Assembly: GCF_028610675.1 (NCBI RefSeq)
Contig: NZ_JAQQWS010000001.1
Span: forward strand, 1,178,001-1,242,000
Length of the DNA stretch: 64,000 nucleotides
Direction: 5' to 3'
Source: Alkalihalobacillus pseudalcaliphilus
GTDB taxonomy: Bacteria > Bacillota > Bacilli > Bacillales > Bacillaceae_D
Positions 26,571 to 34,826 of this stretch are shown here, in pieces (position 1 is the stretch's first letter; each line of letters begins with the position of its first letter). Both the position numbers and the translations under genes were made by a program. The notes beneath the pieces were generated by a model. The model did no database searches and was not told the DNA's origin. It worked only from the letters and a program-made list of their open reading frames with translations.

Positions 26571-26586
26571 TCAGCCTTAGGGCTGA
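26571..26586. promoter_or_regulatory. Candidate LiaR operator upstream of liaI
   Basis: TCAGCC, 4 nt, GGCTGA is a perfect inverted repeat 83 bp before the liaI start. The following minus-strand sequence has a possible -10 TATTCT but a poor -35, as in activator-dependent promoters. LiaR is an inference from position. Confidence 0.45.
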
Positions 26587-26658
26587 TCTTTCTCTCAGAC
26601 TTCTGTGATCTTTTCGTGAATGTTTACAGTTTACTTTGGTTTTATTAACTCTGTCGGC

Positions 26659-26664
26659 TATAAT
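26659..26664 (+). promoter_or_regulatory. Candidate -10 box for ccdA
   Basis: A perfect TATAAT lies about 75 bp before the ccdA start; the matching -35 is weak (TTTGGT at about 18 bp). Confidence 0.4.
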
Positions 26665-26739
26665 AGAACCGAACCATGTCTACAAAATGGATGACCTACA
26701 TATTAATAATTTGTAAATATATATTTAGGAGGAACTTGA

Positions 26740-27453
26740 ATGATTGAAGTAACGGTCGGTTTAGCTTTTTTAGCAGGACTTGCTTCCTTTTTTTCACCTT
26801 GTATTTTCCCATTAATCCCTGCTTATTTAGCTCAATTAACTGGGGCATCGATTAGTGATAATAAAATTCATGCATCAACCAAATTAATTGTGACGAGAAG
26901 TTTAGGTTTTATCGCCGGCTTTACGGTGATTTTTTTACTTATGGGGGCTTCCTCTACATTTATCGGAAATTTATTCTTAGAATATCGTCAATTATTTGAA
27001 CGAGTCGGTGGTATCATTATCATTGTTTTTGGATTACAAATGATTGGGATTATTTCATTACAAATGCTATTAAGCGAAAAAAGAATCGCCAAGAAACCTA
27101 AGCAAGGATCAAGCTTTACAGGCTCATTATTATTAGGGTTATTATTTGCTGCGGCATGGACTCCTTGTATCGGCTTAATTTTATCGGCGATTCTTTATAT
27201 GGCTTCCATGGCGGAAGTGAGTCAGGCCATGTTTTATTTATTCATTTATTCAATGGGACTTGGTTTACCATTCCTACTTGTTGGTTTGTTATATTCTAAG
27301 TCGATTGATAAGCTTCGTAAGTTTCACAAATGGTTACCACGCATCCAAAAAGCTAGTGGTGTAATTATGATTGTATTAGGTTTATTACTCGTTAGTGGGC
27401 AATTTTATCGCTTATCGATGTTCTTATCACAATTCACGCCATTTAAAATTTAA
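26740..27453 (+). CDS. ccdA: CcdA-type thiol-disulfide membrane transporter
   Basis: CcdA moves reducing power across the membrane for cytochrome c assembly and spore cortex or toxin-disulfide reduction. The 237-residue protein has six hydrophobic segments. The redox cysteines are in FFSPCIFPLIPAYL (segment 1) and AAWTPCIGLILSA (segment 4), each followed by conserved Pro or Gly residues. AGGAGG precedes the ATG. It is divergent from the lia operon and a terminator follows. Family is clear; which partner thioredoxin it serves is not. Confidence 0.9.
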   Translation: MIEVTVGLAFLAGLASFFSPCIFPLIPAYLAQLTGASISDNKIHASTKLIVTRSLGFIAGFTVIFLLMGASSTFIGNLFLEYRQLFERVGGIIIIVFGLQMIGIISLQMLLSEKRIAKKPKQGSSFTGSLLLGLLFAAAWTPCIGLILSAILYMASMAEVSQAMFYLFIYSMGLGLPFLLVGLLYSKSIDKLRKFHKWLPRIQKASGVIMIVLGLLLVSGQFYRLSMFLSQFTPFKI

Positions 27454-27469
27454 TAACGACGAAAAAGCT

Positions 27470-27490
27470 ACCTACACAGGTGGTTTTTTT
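27470..27490 (+). terminator. Terminator of ccdA
   Basis: A short CTACCT/AGGTGG stem (one G-T pair) is followed by seven T. The T-run leads into a degenerate element end (ATGATAGTTAGTGCG). Confidence 0.6.
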
Positions 27491-27560
27491 ATGATAGTTA
27501 GTGCGATCATGGAGCGCTACTCGTCGCTACCAAAATTATGTTCCTCTGGCTTACTATTAA
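27486..27560. repeat. Truncated type A intergenic element
   Basis: ATGATAGTTAGTGCG, then GAGCG, CTCGTCGCTACCAAAATTATG match the beginning of the type A copy at 35464. The rest is missing. Confidence 0.55.
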
Positions 27561-27635
27561 TCCTAAAGCTCAGAAACATTCTTACACGATTCATTTAAAA
27601 TGAAAGAAGAGCCAACAATCAAAAAAACAAATTCA

Positions 27636-27672
27636 TAAAAAAAAAGGAATAGACAAGTTTGTCCATTCCTTT
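27636..27672 (-). terminator. Rho-independent terminator downstream of the small frameshifted gene
   Basis: AAAGGAATGGACA / TGTCTATTCCTTT on the minus strand followed by a T-run. It begins at the stop codon of the second reading frame of the gene at 27671. Confidence 0.75.
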
Positions 27673-27872
27673 AAACCACTCTTTTTTCATCTATTCGCTG
27701 ACGTAATACTAGTGCTGAGACAGCGACTATAACAAAAGCTAATGCTAATACAGCCGTACCCATCTTCGACATATTTCCTATCGGCGGTAAACAACTGAAC
27801 GACATACGCCATTAAAACACTACCAATTAAACCGGTTCCTAAAATCAAGATCGCCAAAATTTTGTGCATCAA
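27671..27872 (-). pseudogene. Frameshifted small two-helix membrane protein
   Basis: The first frame from 27872 encodes MHKILAILILGTGLIGSVLM, a membrane helix, up to about 27790. It then loses sense (TADRKYVEDGYGC). A different frame from about the same point encodes PPIGNMSKMGTAVLALAF and VIVAVSALVLRQRIDEKRVV, ending at 27671 just before a terminator. One indel near 27790-27800 would join both helices into one protein of about 65 residues. It may be a real mutation, a sequencing error, or two separate micro-proteins (the second could start at its own ATG). Function is unknown. Confidence 0.6.
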
Positions 27873-28008
27873 ATCACCTATTCAATATTTAAAATTGATT
27901 CGTACACTTTACCGCATTATTCATAGCACCACTACCAATAACAGCCTATGCAGCACATATCACAGCAGCCGCTGATGGAAAGGTGTTTTAGCGGGTTATG
28001 GATAGATT

Positions 28009-28737
28009 TTAGCCTTCAAATCTTCTAATCCTATAGCAATTCATCGCGACTTCCCCTAATAGGTCTAGAAAATGGTAGTTAATCGTTGCTCCCACAATCG
28101 CACCAAAGCCTGGGATAAGCTGTAACATTTTCGGGATGTCAATATAGTCACGATAGGATAGTTGAAACTCTTTCCAATCAATATGTTCAACATACTTATC
28201 CTCATCCGGTAATAGAAGGCGATCTTTTTCCCACGTCTCCACCTTCGTTAACATCGCTTGTCGTTTTTCACCACTCGAAAAAGTTAATTGAAAAATCATT
28301 AATAAAAACAATCTTTCCCGATAATCACGAACATCATAGCCATATACGGTGGCCATGTCATGAAGGAATTTCATTTTAATGCTTAACAGCAAAGGGAAAT
28401 CGGCCATACCTAACAAGATTCCACCAAATCCCGTACCCGCTCCTTCTAAAGCGGCGGTTTTTTTATAGCGTTCAATTAAAGCCTTTGCTTTTTCTTCCTG
28501 TTCTTGAAATGTGAGAGCTTCAAGAGGTTGATGCTTACTTGTTACTTCTGTTCCATAAATCGTTGCTTGCACCATATTTTTAATACTAGTCGTCACAACT
28601 GTATGGACTTTTTCAGGGATTATCCCATTGAATTTATTTTGCCACTGCTTTGTCAACTTACTTGTCATGGAAGGATTTTTTCTAACCTTCCTTCTCCAAC
28701 GTGCCAGTTCTTCACTCGCTACATCATCGTATACCAT
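28009..28737 (-). CDS. ecsC: EcsC-family protein
   Basis: EcsC is the third gene of the ecs locus; its function is not established. The 242-residue protein has the family pattern: an Arg/Lys-rich N terminus (ARWRRKVRKNPS), a hydrophobic glycine-rich patch (GAGTGFGGILLGMADFPLLLSIKM), a charged core and a second hydrophobic stretch (MLQLIPGFGAIVGATINYHFL). It starts 13 bp after ecsB. No clear terminator was found after it. Confidence 0.88.
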   Translation of the reverse strand: MVYDDVASEELARWRRKVRKNPSMTSKLTKQWQNKFNGIIPEKVHTVVTTSIKNMVQATIYGTEVTSKHQPLEALTFQEQEEKAKALIERYKKTAALEGAGTGFGGILLGMADFPLLLSIKMKFLHDMATVYGYDVRDYRERLFLLMIFQLTFSSGEKRQAMLTKVETWEKDRLLLPDEDKYVEHIDWKEFQLSYRDYIDIPKMLQLIPGFGAIVGATINYHFLDLLGEVAMNCYRIRRFEG

Positions 28738-28750
28738 AACTCACCTTCCC

Positions 28751-29971
28751 TTACACTTTTCTACGCTTGCGACGGTGAATAATATAATGACTACCTACAT
28801 AGCTAAAAACTAAACCAATTAGTAGCAATAATACAGCTACCAAAACCTCTGCCGCCACAAGTAAGACCGCAAATAGAAAGAACGTCATTAATAACATTAA
28901 CCGAAAACTAATTTGTGTTAAAGCTGCTTTTTTCTCTTCATCCTTTAAAGGATATAAATCAACCCACATATTCGTATCATAATGAAACCATAGTGTTGAT
29001 AGTTGCATCATCACCATATGCATAAATAATAAAAGTAGAACAGCTTGCACCCAATTGATTTGGAAACCGTATATAAACAAGGTCGCAATTAGAACGAGTC
29101 TAATGTAAATACCTAAGTAATCATTCGCACGAATAAACGAACGGGCAAATAAATACGTATACACGGTTCGATTTCTCCCCACTAAATAGGTGATGATTGA
29201 GTTCAAATAACGTCTTTCCTTCACCTTGTCTCGCAGCTTCGGAACATCAGCGAACGCATTTGCAATTCGATAAAAGGTCATCACCATTCTTTCATCTAAA
29301 TCAATTAAGTGGTCCCACTTTAAGGTTAGTTTTTTCTCTAACCCTTGATAATAGAAGAACCAGATAACTGCCATTAAAACAAATAAACCGAGCATGTAAG
29401 CAAGTGGTGCTCCTGAAAAAACAAGGTATGTAAATACTAAATTAATGCATAAGCGCAAGAAGGCATGGCTCCATCTCTCTCCTGCTGTTGCAAGACGCTG
29501 TTCAGACCAAAAGCCTTGTATATTCCAAAATTTACTTACTATCAAAAGGAAGAACACATAAAAGAATGCTCCTGCTTCCTCCCCTAACCTCAATTGAAAA
29601 AGTGGTGAAAGGACAACAAAAACAGCAAATATATAGAACACATGCCAAGCAAAAGAATAAAGCCGTGAAGCTCTAAAATAGCGGTCTAGTTTTGATTCAT
29701 ATGGTAAAAGAAAGACAATATCAGGATATTTAAGAAAAGTCCTCACACGGCTTCTTGTTAATAATAATGAAAAAACCACAACAAATATCGTTAATGTCGG
29801 AAAGTTTTCCGGTAACTGCTGTAAGACTTGGCTATAATAAGAGCTTCCAATTAAAAGTAAGATATAAATTGTAAAAAGGAAACCACTGTTAGCTATTAGC
29901 CGAATATAGCGCATGGCTTCAGTCCAAAAGCCTTGTACTCTGCCTTTCCATAAGCTCATTCCATCTCTCAT
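28751..29971 (-). CDS. ecsB: EcsB, ABC transporter permease
   Basis: EcsB is the membrane part of the EcsAB exporter. Loss of this exporter in B. subtilis impairs secretion, competence and intramembrane proteolysis by RasP. The 406-residue product has about eight to ten hydrophobic segments and a basic C terminus (HRRKRRKV). The ATG at 29971 overlaps the ecsA stop (ATGA); an ATG at 29959 is also possible. Confidence 0.9.
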   Translation of the reverse strand: MRDGMSLWKGRVQGFWTEAMRYIRLIANSGFLFTIYILLLIGSSYYSQVLQQLPENFPTLTIFVVVFSLLLTRSRVRTFLKYPDIVFLLPYESKLDRYFRASRLYSFAWHVFYIFAVFVVLSPLFQLRLGEEAGAFFYVFFLLIVSKFWNIQGFWSEQRLATAGERWSHAFLRLCINLVFTYLVFSGAPLAYMLGLFVLMAVIWFFYYQGLEKKLTLKWDHLIDLDERMVMTFYRIANAFADVPKLRDKVKERRYLNSIITYLVGRNRTVYTYLFARSFIRANDYLGIYIRLVLIATLFIYGFQINWVQAVLLLLFMHMVMMQLSTLWFHYDTNMWVDLYPLKDEEKKAALTQISFRLMLLMTFFLFAVLLVAAEVLVAVLLLLIGLVFSYVGSHYIIHRRKRRKV

Positions 29972-30711
29972 GACTGTTCATCCTTTGTCATTTCAAGATA
30001 TATTTCATCTAACGTTGCTTGAGGTTTGCCAAGTTCACTTCTCATTTCTTCTAAGGTTCCCGTCAACACGACCTCTCCCTGATGTAAAACAACAAAGCGA
30101 TCACAGTAACGCTCAGCAGTGGCAAGAATATGTGTGGACATTAATACTGCAGCTCCCTGATTTTTGGCACTAGAAATTAAATCTAAGAAGGATTGAATTC
30201 CTACAGGATCTAAGCCAACAATAGGCTCGTCCACGATATAAACAGGAGGGTCTGTCAAAAAAGCACTCATAATCATTACTTTTTGCCTCATCCCTTTAGA
30301 AAAATGACTTGGGAACCATTTTTTCATTTTCGTCATTCTAAATTCTTTTAACAGCTTTTCAGCACGTTCTTTAAAAACATTCCCCTCAATTCCATAAGCT
30401 AATGAAGTTAATTCAAGATGTTCCCATAAAGTAAGCTCATCATATAAAATGGGTGTTTCAGGAATATATGCGTAGGATTGTCTATAATCATTTTTATTCG
30501 CTTGAAAAGATAATTCATTGATAGTCACCGATCCACTCGTTGCATCTAGTAGACCTAAAATATGCTTAATCGTCGTACTCTTGCCCGCACCATTTAATCC
30601 AATTAAGGCAACAATTTCCCCTTTATTCACTTCAAAGTTCACATTATGAAGCACCGGTCTTTTTGGGTGATATCCCCCTGTTAATTGTTGTATCTTCAAA
30701 ACTTCGCTCAT
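29968..30711 (-). CDS. ecsA: EcsA, ABC transporter ATPase
   Basis: EcsA powers EcsB. The 247-residue nucleotide-binding domain has Walker A GLNGAGKST (about 38-46), a signature FSKGMRQKVMI, Walker B VYIVDEPIVGLDP and H-loop STHIL. The signature reads SKGM instead of SGGQ, as in many export ABC-2 type ATPases. It is the first gene of ecsABC and is divergent from hit, as in B. subtilis, but the spacer here is expanded to 1.1 kb by repeats. Confidence 0.93.
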   Translation of the reverse strand: MSEVLKIQQLTGGYHPKRPVLHNVNFEVNKGEIVALIGLNGAGKSTTIKHILGLLDATSGSVTINELSFQANKNDYRQSYAYIPETPILYDELTLWEHLELTSLAYGIEGNVFKERAEKLLKEFRMTKMKKWFPSHFSKGMRQKVMIMSAFLTDPPVYIVDEPIVGLDPVGIQSFLDLISSAKNQGAAVLMSTHILATAERYCDRFVVLHQGEVVLTGTLEEMRSELGKPQATLDEIYLEMTKDEQS

Positions 30712-30850
30712 GATTTACCCCCTAGTCATTGATGAACAAATATGCCATATAAGTAATTCTCTGATATCATGTGATTGACCTTCAAATCTTCAACCATTTC
30801 TTAATCAATAGTTTAGCACTTCTACATATTTTATCCAATTAACTTTAACT

Positions 30851-31040
30851 TTTATATGAAAGTTGCTTAATGCTGGTATGTGGAGTTCTACTCATCGCTA
30901 AAGAAAATCAGGCTCCATGTCCTGCGGGGTGGTGCAGAACTAACTGACTTTGCCAGTGGATTTCAGCCCTCCACTACGTCCCGCGAGAGCCTCCGGATGA
31001 CTCGCCCGCTGGGTTACTGCTAATTATCAAGTTCACAACA
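30851..31040. repeat. Dispersed intergenic element, type A
   Basis: It starts TTTATATGAAAGTTGCTTAATGC and carries TGGAG, GAAAATCAGGCTCCATGTCC and the GCGGGGTGG / CCACTACGTCCCGC stem. Paired positions differ from the copy at 1287 in a compensatory way. Confidence 0.7.
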
Positions 31041-31100
31041 CAATCTAACACCATTCTTTTAAAATGAAAAAGAACAAAATCAAATTAATCAAAAAAACAA

Positions 31101-31245
31101 CTGTCATGTTTGGGCCTTTTCGTGACTTTACTCTTCCTCTGGCCACGAGTAACTGTCACGTTCTGGCCTTTTCACGACTTTACTCTTCCTCTTCCTTTGA
31201 ATAATGGACACGTTGGGTTCTTATCGTGACGTTACTCACCCACTT
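31101..31245. repeat. Tandem array of 52-bp units (about 3 units), ecsA-hit spacer
   Basis: CTGTCATGTTTGGGCCTTTT at 31101, CTGTCACGTTCTGGCC at 31153 and TGGACACGTTGGGTTC at 31205 are exactly 52 bp apart, each followed by CGTGAC or CACGAC and TTACTC. The first unit can pair GTCATG with CGTGAC. The sequence differs from the TGTGCAGATA arrays. The wider stretch 30712-31841 has no gene; it also holds a partial type A copy and a type B box (CACTTTCATTTTTGTTGATG, 31286). Confidence 0.75.
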
Positions 31246-31350
31246 CTCTTATTAATTGAAATACCACAGTCAAAGAGCTAAAAACCACTTTCATTTTTGT
31301 TGATGGCGAAGTGAAGCAGGCGTCATCTTAGGAGTTTTATATAAAATTTA

Positions 31351-31436
31351 CTGCTGATGCCCATATGCGGAGCTTTGCTTACTGCTATCGAAAATCATGC
31401 TCCGCTGGGTTATTGCTCATTCTCAAGTTCACAAAC
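31351..31436. repeat. Partial type A element
   Basis: ATGCGGAGC, about 25 nt, CGAAAATCATGCTCCGC followed directly by GGGTTATTGCTCATTCTCAAG. The second hairpin of type A is deleted. The first hairpin stem is a perfect 7 bp. Confidence 0.6.
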
Positions 31437-31841
31437 CAATCTTACATTTTTTTAATTGAAAAAGAACGAAACCAAATTGAACGAAATGCCAACAGTTAAA
31501 AAGTAAACTAAATGAACATTATTGAAGTCAAAAGCTAAAATCAGGATGGATAAATGTCCGTGTTGAATACGGGCTTTTTTGATATCAAATTGACTCTCTT
31601 ATTCACTTACGCCGTATTGTTGGCTCTTTTTTGACTTCATTGCTGCGTATTTTCATTTGCTCCGCATTGGCATCTCCATTTGCTCCACATCGGTCCCCTT
31701 TCCACTCCATAACTAAATCACATACATAATCTAGCATTACCTACATGAACGTTTATTCAACTTCTCTGATTACTTGCAAACAATCAAAAAACTCGTTTAT
31801 AGTTAATATATAAAACTGTAAGTATAGAAAGGAAGGATAGT

Positions 31842-32270
31842 ATGGCACATGATCCAAATTGTATTTTCTGTAAAATTATAAACAAAGAAATTCCTTCTGC
31901 AACGGTTTACGAAGATGAGGATGTTTTAGCTTTTATTGATATTAGCCAAGTAACAGAAGGTCACACCTTAGTAATCCCAAAAGCTCACCAAAAGGATGTT
32001 TTCGAACTTACGCCCGATGTTTCTAGTAAGCTGTTTCAAACAGTACCTAAAATCGCAAATGCCCTTAAGAAAACATTTAAACTAGAGGGTCTCAATATTG
32101 TTAATAATAATGGAGATTTAGCTGGTCAAACCGTTTTCCATTATCACCTTCACCTCTTACCTCGTTACGGTAAAGGCGACGGATTCGGAGCCGTTTGGAA
32201 AGAGCACGGTTCGGAATATAGCAGTGAGGATTTGAAAAAAATGTCCGATGCCATTGCCTCTTATATGTAA
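31842..32270 (+). CDS. hit: Hit, HIT-family nucleotide-binding hydrolase
   Basis: HIT proteins hydrolyse or transfer nucleotidyl groups on purine nucleotides. The 142-residue product has the zinc-site cysteines CIFCKIINKEIP and the histidine triad HYHLHLLP (about residues 96-103) typical of the Hint/PKCI branch. AAAGGAAGG precedes the ATG. It is a single gene with a strong terminator, between ecs and serC as in B. subtilis. Confidence 0.96.
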   Translation: MAHDPNCIFCKIINKEIPSATVYEDEDVLAFIDISQVTEGHTLVIPKAHQKDVFELTPDVSSKLFQTVPKIANALKKTFKLEGLNIVNNNGDLAGQTVFHYHLHLLPRYGKGDGFGAVWKEHGSEYSSEDLKKMSDAIASYM

Positions 32271-32275
32271 ATGTC

Positions 32276-32314
32276 AAAAAAGCTAAGCCCCCTATTGTTA
32301 GGCTTAGCTTTTTT
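32276..32314. terminator. Bidirectional terminator between hit and a GNAT gene
   Basis: AAAAAAGCTAAGCC and GGCTTAGCTTTTTT form a 14-bp stem with A and T tracts on both sides, serving convergent genes. Confidence 0.88.
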
Positions 32315-32318
32315 CCAT

Positions 32319-32780
32319 CTAATCTAACATTGTTCCTTTAGCGTATACTTTAATAGAGCCACCACCTACACCAAAAGCTTTACCGATATTTTCCCAACCA
32401 TCCTTTTCATAATAACCGTCCAAATCAGTGGTTAAAAAAAGTGTTTCATGGCCCAATTGCCCAGCAACACGGCGTGCATAGTCCAGGAGCTGAAACCCCA
32501 CTCGACTGCCGCGATAATTCTCATCGACATATAAACAAGCAAGCCAAGGGAATAGATCCTGTCTACTATTGAGGTCATTTCGAATCAAAGCAAATGTGGC
32601 AACAATTTGACCTTGATCAGTTCCTATATAAAAGCTCGGAATTCCATCTTTTGTTTCATGAGAGTGCTTCATACAGTCTTCGTAAAAGGTATAGTTATCT
32701 TCGTCACCCCATACCTGCCAATATTTCTTGACCGCATCCCGAAAGTGAGCAGCCTCTTTATCCACCTTAATAATTTCCAT
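32319..32780 (-). CDS. GNAT-family N-acetyltransferase
   Basis: The 153-residue protein has the acetyl-CoA fold: ACLYVDENYRGSRVGFQLLDYARRVAGQLG, with the R-G-x-x-V/G/G-like loop, preceded by VATFALIRNDLNSRQD and followed by LFLTTDLDGYYEKDGWENIG. The substrate is unknown; the YYEKDGW pattern is common in GNATs acting on small molecules. I start it at 32780 (MEIIKVD), behind GGAG; upstream in-frame codons are not supported. It is convergent with hit and is absent from this position in B. subtilis as I recall it. Confidence 0.85.
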   Translation of the reverse strand: MEIIKVDKEAAHFRDAVKKYWQVWGDEDNYTFYEDCMKHSHETKDGIPSFYIGTDQGQIVATFALIRNDLNSRQDLFPWLACLYVDENYRGSRVGFQLLDYARRVAGQLGHETLFLTTDLDGYYEKDGWENIGKAFGVGGGSIKVYAKGTMLD

Positions 32781-32959
32781 TACCCTTTCTCCCTTCACAA
32801 CACTACCAGTTACTCCCATTATATCAAGTGAATTAAATTCTGAAAATAACAAAAAAACACAATTATTTTCAAAAGAAGTATGGTACGATATGCGTAATCT
32901 AATAGTATTCCCTCTTATACAAACAGAAGAGGAGTTATTTTAACAAGGGAGTGGAGAGG

Positions 32960-34060
32960 ATGAACCAAATTTATAACTTTAATGCAGGTCCATCTGCATT
33001 ACCAAAGACCGCCTTAGAAAGAGCACAATCAGAACTAATTAATTTTCAAAAAACAGGTATGTCTGTCATGGAAATCAGTCACAGAAGTAAACCTTACGAG
33101 GAAGTTCATTATCAAGCGATACAGCTCCTCAAAGAGCTGCTCCAAATTCCTGATCAATATGAAGTCTTATTTCTGCAAGGTGGGGCGAGCCTGCAATTTA
33201 CTATGCTTGCGATGAATCTCCTAGAAGAGGAGAAAGTCGGAAATTATCTATTAACAGGTTCTTGGTCAGAAAAAGCCTATAAAGAAGCCAGTCTCATTGG
33301 TAAAACAAAAATCGTTGCATCTAGCAAAGAGGAAGGATATCGCTCAATCCCAACCATACCTTCTTTTGCGACAAATGAAAAGGATGCCTATTTTCACATT
33401 ACATCCAATAATACAATCTATGGCACTCAATATCAGCAATTTCCCACCATCACACATGCTCCATTAATTGCAGATATGTCGAGTGATATTCTTTCCAAAC
33501 CAATTGATATAACCAAATTCGGTCTCATTTATGCAGGTGCTCAGAAAAACTTAGGCCCTTCTGGAGTCACAGTCGTTATTATAAAAAAAGACATCCTTCA
33601 GAAAGATGTTTCAAAAATACCAACTATACTTCAGTATCAAACTCATATTCAAGCAAGTTCTTTATACAATACACCACCAACCTTTTCTATCTACATGTTA
33701 AATCAAGTTTTAACCTGGGTAAAAGAATGTGGCGGTACTTCATCAATAGCACAAAGAAACGAAGAGAAGGCTCAAATCATTTATGAAGTAATAGATGAAA
33801 GTGATGGTTTCTATTTAGGACATGCAACAAATGATAGCCGCTCTTTAATGAATATTACCTTCAATTTGCAAACGGAGGAACTGAACAAGCAGTTTCTCCA
33901 GGTTGCCGAGGAACAAGGTTTTATCGGATTGCAAGGTCATCGTTCTGTAGGTGGTTGTCGTGCTTCCATTTACAATGCTGTTCCACTCGAAGCGTGTATC
34001 GCCTTACGAGATTTGATGATTCGTTTTAAAAAAGAGGCACGTACATCTACAAGCCTTTAA
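32960..34060 (+). CDS. serC: SerC, phosphoserine aminotransferase
   Basis: SerC converts 3-phosphohydroxypyruvate to phosphoserine with glutamate. The protein opens YNFNAGPSALP, has QGGASLQFTMLAMN, TSNNTIYGTQY and the PLP lysine in YAGAQKNLGPSG (about residue 195), and ends with GLQGHRSVGGCRASIYNAV. I use the ATG at 32960 (366 residues, AAGGGAG upstream) and not the GTG at 32951. The last 14 bases overlap the convergent small gene at 34047. Confidence 0.96.
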   Translation: MNQIYNFNAGPSALPKTALERAQSELINFQKTGMSVMEISHRSKPYEEVHYQAIQLLKELLQIPDQYEVLFLQGGASLQFTMLAMNLLEEEKVGNYLLTGSWSEKAYKEASLIGKTKIVASSKEEGYRSIPTIPSFATNEKDAYFHITSNNTIYGTQYQQFPTITHAPLIADMSSDILSKPIDITKFGLIYAGAQKNLGPSGVTVVIIKKDILQKDVSKIPTILQYQTHIQASSLYNTPPTFSIYMLNQVLTWVKECGGTSSIAQRNEEKAQIIYEVIDESDGFYLGHATNDSRSLMNITFNLQTEELNKQFLQVAEEQGFIGLQGHRSVGGCRASIYNAVPLEACIALRDLMIRFKKEARTSTSL

Positions 34061-34253
34061 AAAAATAAAAAATGATTAACCATATCGTCAAGATAGCTGC
34101 AATAATTGTGATAGCTAACATAAGATATATAGAACGCGTCCACCTTACCTGCTTATCTGTAAACTCCTGTTTCTTTAGCTGAGCCACCATAAAAATTGTA
34201 CTATATAATGAAAGTAAACAAACAGCAAGAGTTAATAAGATTAATGCATCCAT
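34047..34253 (-). CDS. Small two-helix membrane protein, unknown function
   Basis: The 68-residue product has two clear membrane helices (ALILLTLAVCLLSLYSTIFMV, residues 3-23, and the segment from SIYLMLAITIIAAIL to YFF, about 41-65) separated by a charged loop. A strong AAGGAGGG lies 5 bp before the ATG. It overlaps the 3' end of serC on the opposite strand. I do not recognise the family. It lies near the trpP position of B. subtilis but is not related to it. Confidence 0.7.
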   Translation of the reverse strand: MDALILLTLAVCLLSLYSTIFMVAQLKKQEFTDKQVRWTRSIYLMLAITIIAAILTIWLIIFYFFKGL

Positions 34254-34328
34254 ACAATCCCTCCTTAATCATGTATATGTGAAGTCGGATTCGTTCATGA
34301 ATTTATCTATAAATGAAAGGTGGTCACA

Positions 34329-34637
34329 ATGAAAGCTAAATCATATCTCTTTGGACTAATTACTGGGGTCAGTGTTGGCGCTTTATGTAGTCTACTGACT
34401 GCCCCCTATTCTGGAAAAGTGCTTAGAAGTAAACTACATGACCAATTAGTCAATACGAACGGCCTAAGTACGACATCTTCCAATCACCAAGATACATCTT
34501 GCCCATTAATAAGTGACACAAGTCATAAATTAATTCACGCTGCTGAGAATTGGAAAAACCAAATCCTTTCTGGAGAAATTCTCAATCAAACAATTGAGAA
34601 TAAACGAAAGGAAAATTTTGACAAACAACAAGGTTAA
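34329..34637 (+). CDS. yhaH: YhaH-like, YtxH-domain protein
   Basis: The N terminus (SYLFGLITGVSVGALCSLLTAP, residues 4-25) is the glycine-rich membrane helix of the YtxH/GvpP family, followed by YSGKVLRSKL and an unconserved hydrophilic tail to residue 102. The ATG at 34329 follows AAAGGTGG. Position between serC and hpr matches B. subtilis yhaH. YtxH proteins are often stress or sporulation induced; function is unknown. Confidence 0.8.
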   Translation: MKAKSYLFGLITGVSVGALCSLLTAPYSGKVLRSKLHDQLVNTNGLSTTSSNHQDTSCPLISDTSHKLIHAAENWKNQILSGEILNQTIENKRKENFDKQQG

Positions 34638-34826
34638 CCAAATATTTACTTTTCATTTAATTATACTTCAATAAATATTTAAATTTTCAAAAAAGTTTGT
34701 TTAAACACTTGTTTTGCTCTTTCTTTTTTCTTCATTTCTTGTCATAATAAGAAGTGAAAATATTCAGCTATAATTTTATATGTAAAAGACACAGAAAAAG
34801 TGAACTTTTTGGATGGGAGGAGAAAA

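Noticed and set aside
27395..27598. Plus-strand frame overlapping the end of ccdA
   Set aside because: It runs through the ccdA terminator and a truncated repeat, with no ribosome site.
30712..31841. A gene or riboswitch in the long ecsA-hit spacer
   Set aside because: Only repeats were found; no frame with a ribosome site and no recognisable riboswitch core.
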